Shown here one piece after another: positions 56,988 to 64,000 of a stretch of DNA of 64,000 nucleotides; position 1 is the stretch's first letter, and each line of letters starts with the position of its first letter. The stretch is taken from contig CM041292.1 of the NCBI GenBank assembly GCA_023052935.1, forward strand, positions 203,135,799 to 203,199,798. The letters run 5' to 3'. Made by a program: the position numbers and the translations under genes. The notes below the pieces were generated by a model. The model saw nothing but the letters and a program-made list of their open reading frames with translations. It ran no database searches and was not told the DNA's origin. This DNA is from Piezodorus guildinii. Taxonomy: Eukaryota; Arthropoda; Insecta; Hemiptera; Pentatomidae.

Positions 56988-57032
56988 AACCGAGATGAGT
57001 GAAAGTCGTGTGATGAGCGTACCAGATTTTTA
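56988..57032 (-). mobile_element. HINE-like end fragment
   Basis: GAGTGAAAGTCGTGTGATG...CGTACCAGA is the terminal ~45 bp of the HINE-like family, non-hairpin end. Confidence 0.55.
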
Positions 57033-57304
57033 GTTTTGTTGTTATAAAATAAATATATAAATATTTAAAATTGTATGTTGTAATGGCGGGACTTTACGAC
57101 GAGAGTAGATAATAGCCCTTCCATGTAAACTGAATTTGTCATTATTTTAGAATTTTATTATTAATAAGGTTAATGAAGGGGGTTCTCTCGCGTAAAGTTT
57201 ATTGTAAATTTTAAATTCATCCGTAATGTATAAGTAATTTATTTAAATATTCTATATAGTTTTCGTCTCTGTAAATAGAAATCATGATTAAACATTTATA
57301 TCTG

Positions 57305-57845
57305 AACTTACAGTTGACAACAAATTATTAATCTACAAGACAATACTGAAGCCCATCTGGACCTACGGACTTGAACTGTGGGGGACAGCTAAACGTACTA
57401 ACATCAAACGCATTCAATCCTTTCAATCCAAAGTCCTCCGTACAATAGTAAATGCTCCTTATTATGTCTCCAACTATACCTTGCACCACGACCTTAATGT
57501 TCCATTTATTTCAGACCTAATTCCATCCATATTTTCCAAATTCCACCAGAACCTGATTCATCATCCTAATCCTCTAGCTCAATCCCTATCCAGCTCAACT
57601 CATCCATACAACCCACCTAGAAGAAGGTTGAAACGGCAGTGGCCCCGCGACCTTTTGTTAATATATTGGAGTTCTAGCACTGGCTAGATTCTGCACTCAA
57701 TGTGATGTATGTATGAGTGTGTGTATGTGTATATAGGTATAAGTGAATTCATGACTTTATTGTATTGATTCATTATTGTGTATATATTTTATTGTAATTT
57801 TATGTTGTGTAAATATTGTATGAATGTAGTATGTATGATATCTTT
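57305..57845 (+). pseudogene. Jockey-B LINE 3' fragment, plus strand
   Basis: Near-identical to 55980-56530 in reverse: ELTVDNKLLIYKTILKPIWTYG, then RIQSFQSKVLRTIVNAPYYV, HHDLNVPFISDLIPSIFSKF, PPRRRLKRQWPRDLLLIYW and a full 3' UTR to TGATATCTTTC. It carries the C-terminal PRRRLKR end that the minus-strand copy lacks through a small deletion. The two copies form an inverted pair about 0.8 kb apart. Confidence 0.8.
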
Positions 57846-57847
57846 CT

Positions 57848-57958
57848 TTTAGTTTTTAGACAGAAGCCGTGAGCTAAGTAATTTAGCAACTGAATAATAA
57901 CACGCATTTCCGACCTTTAACCGAGACTTTATTTCTTTCTGGATTTCATTTTTTCGAT
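57848..57958 (-). mobile_element. RTE-A LINE internal fragment
   Basis: Minus strand encodes part of EIQKEIKSRLKVGNACYYSVAKLLSSRLLSK. About 110 bp, abutting the Jockey-B 3' end. Confidence 0.7.
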
Positions 57959-58037
57959 CATTTCATTTTTTCAATTGCAAAATTAATTTAAGAACTTTTA
58001 ATAAAGCAAGAGTTATGTTTTAGATTAAATAATATAG

Positions 58038-58285
58038 CCAAAGGTCACGGGTTCAAACCCGCAGGTGGTAATAGGATTTATTAATGGGAGTAAAAAATCC
58101 TTCGTTATGCCGTTCTTCGGAGGGGACGTTAAAAGATGGTCCTGAGCCTGTGCGATGTCAGGTACTCGTTAAAGATCCCTATCCTAATAAAACCTGGATA
58201 GGCAAAATTTAGGACTCCCACTGTAGCATCGTCCGATTAGCCATATTAGCATAAAGTGACATAAAATAAACAAACAGATTAAATA
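58038..58285 (+). mobile_element. SINE-1, head partly missing
   Basis: Starts at ATAGCCAAAGGTCACGGGTTCAAACCCG (B box) and runs through the complete body to AAATAAACAAACA. Confidence 0.75.
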
Positions 58286-58369
58286 ATACGACCGCATAAA
58301 ATTGTTTTGTACAACAATCACCTAAGTTTATTTATCACCTAACTACAAATTCGTTTAACTTGTATATTT

Positions 58370-58790
58370 GTCTGTTTTTATTAATGTTAATAAAATTATT
58401 TGATTATAAATTTTGGAAACTACAAAATTAAAGGAAGAAAATTAAGAAGTGTCGGCATTTAAGTCCTGTTATAATATTTCCATTAGAATGAAACCGACAT
58501 GATTTTAAAGTCCACCAAATGTCACATCGGATCAGAGAGGATAATCCAAATCGTTAGAGACGTTATTGAGAAAACCGCAAAGAGGTTCAAAATGCATGGT
58601 ATGCAACTTACTGTCAACTGATTTTGATGAAAAAGTTTATTTAATATCTCTGGATATTACAGTCTTAAATATGAAATTTCAGTTTCAAACAACGTTTCGT
58701 TTTCATGACTTACCTCACACACAGAGACCTTTTTGCGTGATTTTGATATTTAGACTATAACACGTGTATTTCAGGTGAAAATTTAAAGTA
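58370..58790 (+). mobile_element. HINE-like fragment, old and diverged
   Basis: Matches the hairpin-side half of the family: TACAAAATTAAAGG, TCGGCATTTAAGTCCTGTT, AAAATGCATGGTAT, AGACCTTTTTGCG, but with many substitutions, and the terminal palindrome is lost. Confidence 0.6.
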
Positions 58791-58983
58791 AAACAGGTAT
58801 GAATACTTTTTTTTTCAAAGAGTAATCCAACATTATTAACCGGACAAACCAACTTCTTGTACACCAGGACTTACACTTCGGGAAGTTGTCTCACTATAAG
58901 GATTCTATCTCACTATTTATTGCTCACTGCAAATATATAAAGTAAGGATTCAAAAATATTTTAAATATCATTACTTTGATAAG

Positions 58984-59685
58984 GACTAGAATTAAATACC
59001 GATAAGACAAAATATATGATTAGTAGCAGAAACGGTGGCGATATTGATATATCAGGGCATACTTTTGAACACTTAGAGAAATTCAAGTATTTAGGTTCAA
59101 TGATTACAAGAAAAAATGAAATCCAGAAAGAAATAAAGTCTCGGTTTAAGGTGAGAATTGCTAGAATTCAGTTGCTAAATTACTTAGTTCGCGGCTTCTA
59201 TCTAAAACCTTAAAAGTTGGAATTTATAAAACTATAATTTTTCCGACGGTTCTTTACGGATGTGAAACGTGGCCGTTTATATTGAAGGATGAATAACGGC
59301 TTAAGGTTTTCCAAAATAAGGCACTGCGTATAATATTTAGTCCGAAGAGAGATGAGGCCACTGGGGAGTTGAGAAGATTGCACAATGCGGAATTGCGGAA
59401 CTTGTATCATGTGAATATAATTGAGTTAATAGCATCGCGGAGACTCTAATGGGCGAGTAAAGTTGTTGGGATCGGTGAGGAACGGATTCCGAGAAAGTTG
59501 GTATTCGCTGATCCGACTGGTAGGCGTCCGAAAGGTAGGCCGAAGCGTCGATGGGAGGATTGCGTTAAGGCTGTTCTCAGGGGCTTGGGCTTGAACGGTG
59601 AACATTGGACGAGTCTGTATAGGCGGAATTTGGTGGTATCGGCACCGAACCTTCGGGTTTGGTAAGCGTATTATTATTACTTTGA
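58984..59685 (+). pseudogene. RTE-A LINE 3' fragment, near-complete C-terminus
   Basis: Encodes LELNTDKTKYMISSRNGGDI, HLEKFKYLGSMITRKNEIQK, then frame breaks, LKDE*RLKVFQNKALRIIFS, RDEATGELRRLHNAELRNLY, RRPKGRPKRRWEDCVKAVLR and GEHWTSLYRRNLVVSAPN. Ends TTGGTAAGCG with (TTA)n. YADD lies upstream of the truncation. Inactive. Confidence 0.8.
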
Positions 59686-60119
59686 TTACATCCTTGCAGG
59701 CACGTGTATATTACTTTTTTCACAATAAATTGTTTGGATCTTTAGATTAAAAAAATTTGCATAGTTCTGCAGTATGCATAGCTGATGGTAGAATTGAAGG
59801 AGACAGAGAGAACAAAAGGAGCAAAGACTTGAACACGGTGAGCCCTAGTCGGCAGCTCGCTACCTCATGTGCCCAGCCAACCTTGCGCTCTCCAAGCTCT
59901 TGTAACCTCCTAGTTTTACATCCGCCTCTATCCTTTTCGGGTGTGAACAAGAGATTGTAATGACGAATGTTAAGGAAGCCTAAAAATCTGACGCAAGGTT
60001 GTTTAAAATAGGCAGTAAAACATGTCACATACATAAATCTACCTACGTAAAGGTTAGAACTAGGAGTGAACGTTTCAAAATAAAAATAAAACATTGAGAG
60101 TAAGTGTATATGAAACTAA
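59686..60119. other. Unassigned
   Basis: A GC-richer block at 59780-59950 has overlapping frames on both strands, neither recognised. Confidence 0.3.
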
Positions 60120-60202
60120 ACTATAGATATTACAGGAAGGAATTAGTCCGGGTGGCGGTCATTAAATGAAACAACTAAATAGTTTCAACTATTTTATTGT
60201 TT

Positions 60203-60241
60203 GCCAACGTTTCGACCCCCTTTGTGGGTCATCATCAGGGC
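60203..60241 (-). ncRNA. Hammerhead ribozyme motif, family II, intact core
   Basis: Minus strand: GCC-CTGATGA-T-GACCC[ACAAAGG]GGGTC-GAAACGTT-GGC. Five perfect stem II pairs, GCC/GGC stem I, GUU site, self-complementary ACGT. The reference sequence for family II. Confidence 0.85.
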
Positions 60242-60264
60242 GCATGGTGGGAGAATGGAAACTA

Positions 60265-60876
<612 letters not shown>

Positions 60877-60904
60877 TTTTTCAGTTTCCATTCTCCCACC
60901 ATGC

Positions 60905-60943
60905 GTCCTGATAATGACCCACAAAGGGGGTCGAAACGTTGGC
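60905..60943 (+). ncRNA. Decayed hammerhead motif, family II right arm
   Basis: GTC-CTGATAA-T-GACCC[ACAAAGG]GGGTC-GAAACGTT-GGC. G8 of the core is A and one stem I pair is lost (GTC for GCC), so cleavage is not expected, unlike the left arm. Confidence 0.75.
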
Positions 60944-61058
60944 AAACAATAAAATAGTTGAAACTATTTAGTTGTTTCATTTAATGACCGCCACCCGGAC
61001 TAATTCCTTCCAGTAATTCTCAACGGTCAACTAATTACATCCACTATAGATATTACAG

Positions 61059-61345
61059 TTTTTCGAATCAGATGTATTGATAGGTTAAGTGTGAAAAAAA
61101 AACAAATAAATAAAATAGATAATTAGGTTTAAAAAACAACATACTTACACCTGGTATCTTAGATGAGAATACAAGTCACAAACTTACCTGAAACATAAAG
61201 ACGGGAATAATTAAAATATTAATCTATAAATAGTTAAAGAAGAAAAAAATGTGTTATGTACATAAATGATTTTAGAAATGTTTTATAAAGTATTAAAGAA
61301 AATATAAATTAAGAAAATTGACAAAGGACAGCTGAAAAAATAATA
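61059..61345. other. AT-rich flank, nothing recognised
   Basis: No recognised element between the target duplication and HINE-like copy I. Confidence 0.35.
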
Positions 61346-62228
61346 AAAATCTGGTGCGGGCAACACACGACTTTCACTTACCTCCATTTTTAAAATCAAT
61401 GAAAGAATTTTCAAAAACAGAGATAAAAATACGTGAAACTATTAAGAAATTAATAAAATTGAATTTATATAGAAACATGTATTTTATTAAAAAATCTATT
61501 ATATTATTATCTAAAATAATCGGTTAGTTTTATGTCCATTTCATCACTCTCTATTAACTTTTAAAAGCTTGTGTATCAGATAATATCTTTTCTAAAATCT
61601 TTGGCTTTCCAACGGCATATAATACATGTATATTACTGCTTTTATGTTCAAAAACAACAAATTGCATTAAAAAAATATGTTTTCTGTTTTCTCCTTTAGT
61701 TGGGTATCGAATTTATTCAATTTATATATTTACCTGTTTTTCATCAGCGTTAACAAGATAATCTAGTTATTATTATTGAATCTACAAAATTAAAGGTACT
61801 TTAGGGGAGGAAAATTTAAAATATCGGCATTTAAGCCCTGTCAGACCATTTTAATCAAAATGAAACCTACATGATATTAAACCCATTCATTATACATCGA
61901 TATAGCGAGTTTAATCAAAATCGTCCGAACTGTTTTTGAGAAAATCACAAAAAGGTGCAATATGCATGGCATAAAGTATAAGGCTCTTCTTGTTAGCCGA
62001 ATTTGATAAAAAAAGTTTATGTAACCTCTCCGTCGTATAGTTATCTTAAATATGAAATTTCAGTTTCATAGGGCTTTTCGTTTCCGTCCGGGAGGGACCT
62101 TTTTGCAGGACTAGGTCATTTGGACTCAGGGGACCCTAAAACGCGTACTTCTGTTGAAAACTGGAATTCGAAAATTCTCACGATCGCAATACTTTCCATT
62201 ACTATATATAGTAAGTGAAATTAAAAAA
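61346..62228 (+). mobile_element. HINE-like family, copy I, near full length
   Basis: Starts AATCTGGTGCGGGCAACAC and ends CTATATATAGTAAGTGAAAT, about 880 bp. The (AC)n tract has been deleted with adjoining sequence (compare 62085-62105 with 17600-17640), so the microsatellite is dispensable for recognition of the family. Confidence 0.8.
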
Positions 62229-62690
62229 GGACAAGAAAAATCGAATAAAGTAAACTCATTTTTCTATTGAATGGTAAGGTTAAGGATTAAAACGTAAAAT
62301 CCAACGTCTTCAAGAGATTCTCCAGGCTATCGAAGTGCTAGGACGCTAAGCCGATGTTATTGCTACAGGCATGATCCTGATACCACGTTATGAACTGCAC
62401 TAATTGCATTGGTGTTTATGCTTCTCTGGTACAGTCGAAATCCGAGTGCGCCTGGTGGTCCCTTCAACTCTTCGAACCCTCAACTTCTTAGCAGAATATC
62501 GGAGAATAAAACTAGCGTTTTCATTATAGTTATTTTAATTTGTTTTTTCAAAGGTGAGATCAAGGAGTATTTGTAGGTAAGTCGGATGATCGTCTATGCT
62601 TGCGGTTCAGTTCTGCTGGCTTCAGAACTGGATTAAGCCAAAAGAGGCACATCTAACTGTACAAGGCAATGCAAATCTAAAGCCTCATTA
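62229..62690. other. Unassigned
   Basis: Mixed-composition sequence, GC-richer at 62300-62480. Nothing recognised. Confidence 0.3.
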
Positions 62691-63535
62691 TTACTTTCAC
62701 CTACTATATATAGTAAGGGAAAGTATTGCGATATTGAAAATTTTGGAATTCCAGATTTCAACGGAAATACACATTTTAGGGTCCCCTGAGTACAAATAAC
62801 CAAATCCCGCAAAAAGGTCTGTGTGTGAATGTGAGTGTGGTAACTCCCGGGCGGAAACGGTAAGTCCTATGAAACTGAAATTTCATATTTAAGACAAATA
62901 TACGCCCGAGACGACGTTACAAAACCTTTTTCATCAAAAGGAGCTTATCAGAAGAGCCACTTTATACCATGCATTTTGCACCTTTTTTCGATTTTTCGGA
63001 CGATTTTGATTAAACCCGCATTATCGATGTAAAATTTAATGGGCTTTAATATCATGTAGGTTTCGTTCGGATTAAAATGGTCTGACAGAGGGCTTAAATG
63101 GCGATATTTTAAATTTTCTTTCTCTAAAGTACCTTTAATTTTGTTTATTCTATAAAAATAAATATATTATCTTGTTAACGCTGATGAAAAACAGGTAAAT
63201 ATAAATTGAATGAATTCGATATCCAACTAAAGGAGAAAACAGAAAAAAATATTTTTTTAATGCAATTTTTTTGTTTTTGAACACAAGATCAGTAATATAC
63301 ATGTATGATATACCGTTGAAAAGCTAAAGATTTTAGCAGAAATATTATCCCATACACAAGCTTTTAAATGTTAATAGGGAGTGATGAAATGAAAATAAAA
63401 CTGAATGATTATTTTAGGTAATAATATAATAGATTTTTTAATAAAACACATGTTTCTATATAAATTCAATTTAATTAATTCTTTAATACTTTCACGTTTT
63501 TTTATCTCTAAGTGTAGTTGAAAATTTTTTCTTTT

Positions 63536-63770
63536 GTTGAGGATGTATAGTCGACTGTAGAAACTAATATAGGTGGAATAATCAGGAATCAGTCGTTTTT
63601 TGAATTTTTTTTAATTTTGCCAACGTTTCGGCTCAAGCTTGTGAGCCATCATCAGGGCATTACTGAGCCATGTCCAAGCATAAACTCCAAGTTGGCTCAC
63701 AAGCTTGAGCCGAAACGTTGGCAAAATTAAAAACTTTTCAAAAAATGACTATTCCACCTATAAAAATCCA
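63536..63770. mobile_element. Family III hammerhead fold-back inside HINE-like copy J
   Basis: The left part (63536-63690) is the reverse complement of the whole 20021-20205 unit: TTGAGGATGTATAGTCGACT, GGTGGAATA, HHR, GCATTACTGAGCCATGTCC, AAGCATAAACTC. The right part (63692-63768) is a partial forward unit (GGCTCACAAGCTTGAGCCGAAAC, then GACTATTCCACCTATAAA) lacking the CTGATGA core. The whole is an asymmetric palindrome. Confidence 0.7.
63619..63658 (-). ncRNA. Hammerhead ribozyme motif, family III, intact core
   Basis: Minus strand: GCC-CTGATGA-T-GGCTC[ACAAGCTT]GAGCC-GAAACGTT-GGC. Stem II is 5 perfect pairs; everything the consensus requires is present. This copy has a better stem II than the one at 20077. 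Confidence 0.85.
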
Positions 63771-63861
63771 TTCATTGATTTAAAAAATGGAGGTAAGTGA
63801 AAGTCGTGTGTTGCCCGCACCAGGTTTTTAATTATCTACTTTTTTAGCATTAATAAGAAAT

Positions 63862-64000
63862 AAGATGAGGAAGATGGTTGGGGGTGCGGTCATAAATTAG
63901 AAACACACATTTAAAATAAGTGTTATTTTAATTTATATTTTTAATTTAATTTATTTAACTTATTTTAAATGTGTGTTTCTAATTTATGACCGCACCCCCA
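63862..64000. repeat. Family I end-only fold-back, cut by window edge
   Basis: GATGGTTGGGGGTGCGGTC...AAACACACATTTAAAATAAG at 63867-63922 is followed after ~35 AT-rich bases by its reverse complement up to the window end (GTGTGTTTCTAATTTATGACC). The HHR and interior of family I are absent. The preceding AAGATGAGGA matches the family I terminus. Confidence 0.75.

Larger units (their letters stand above)
62692..63826 (-). mobile_element. HINE-like family, copy J, interrupted by HHR element
   Basis: Minus orientation: hairpin end ACCTACTATATATAGTAAGG at the left, complete interior to about 63530, then a family III HHR fold-back (63536-63770), then the last ~55 bp (CATTGATTTAAAAAATGGAGG to TTGCCCGCACCAGG). 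The break falls in the GAAAATTCTTTCATTG word of the family, part of which appears on both sides as a diverged direct repeat. Confidence 0.8.

Noticed and set aside
59747..60094. 115-codon minus-strand frame
   Set aside because: No recognisable domain, an overlapping frame on the other strand, and no sign of conservation; left as unassigned DNA.

Overview
The window is AT-rich, intergenic nuclear DNA of an animal, almost certainly an insect. The evidence is the set of decayed non-LTR retrotransposons (Jockey-, RTE-, I- and CR1-like), tRNA-derived SINEs, and a nuclear copy of mitochondrial cox1 that reads correctly only with the invertebrate mitochondrial code (TGA=Trp, AGA=Ser, ATA=Met). I see no host protein-coding gene, rRNA or functional tRNA. 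Every substantial reading frame is a transposon remnant, an antisense shadow of one, or a product of a satellite monomer.

Layout. 1-35 kb is a mosaic of 5'-truncated LINEs, SINEs, a roughly 900-bp AT-rich family with subterminal inverted repeats (called HINE-like here, at least 8 copies window-wide), and elements carrying hammerhead-ribozyme (HHR) motifs. 35.16-47.65 kb is one satellite array of about 349-352-bp monomers containing several internal inversions. 47.65-64 kb returns to the LINE/SINE/HINE-like/HHR mosaic.

The most unusual content is a set of HHR-bearing elements of the kind known from Penelope-like elements and retrozymes. Five families (I-V) are separable by sequence. Their cores read CUGANGA - stem II - GAAACGUH, with a self-complementary ACGU in place of a closed stem III, the form that needs two copies to pair. 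Intact cores lie at 10.91, 20.08, 60.20 and 63.62 kb; decayed ones at 14.28, 34.81 and 60.91 kb; and two CUGAAGA versions about 427 bp apart at 53.7/54.1 kb. Several occur as inverted (fold-back) pairs. The 60136-61042 element is flanked by a perfect 16-bp target-site duplication and carries about 612 bp of mitochondrial cox1 at the centre of its palindrome. A related copy at 14.43-14.71 kb lacks this cargo.

Insertion order can be read from target-site duplications. An I-like LINE (13678-15587, 13-bp TSD) was hit by a family I HHR element, which was then hit by a family II HHR element. An RTE-like LINE (21365-22439, 12-bp TSD) interrupts a dispersed repeat. A minus-strand Jockey copy (29213-30252, 9-bp TSD) interrupts a plus-strand one. 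An I-like LINE at 48853-49597 has a 12-bp TSD.

The satellite array has different homogenised subfamilies on its two sides, a 701-bp two-monomer higher-order unit mirrored about a centre near 40.3 kb, and inversion junctions that repeatedly fall in the same short block of the monomer. It could be a real palindromic satellite or partly an assembly artefact. All family names are judgements from reading motifs; no database search was possible.
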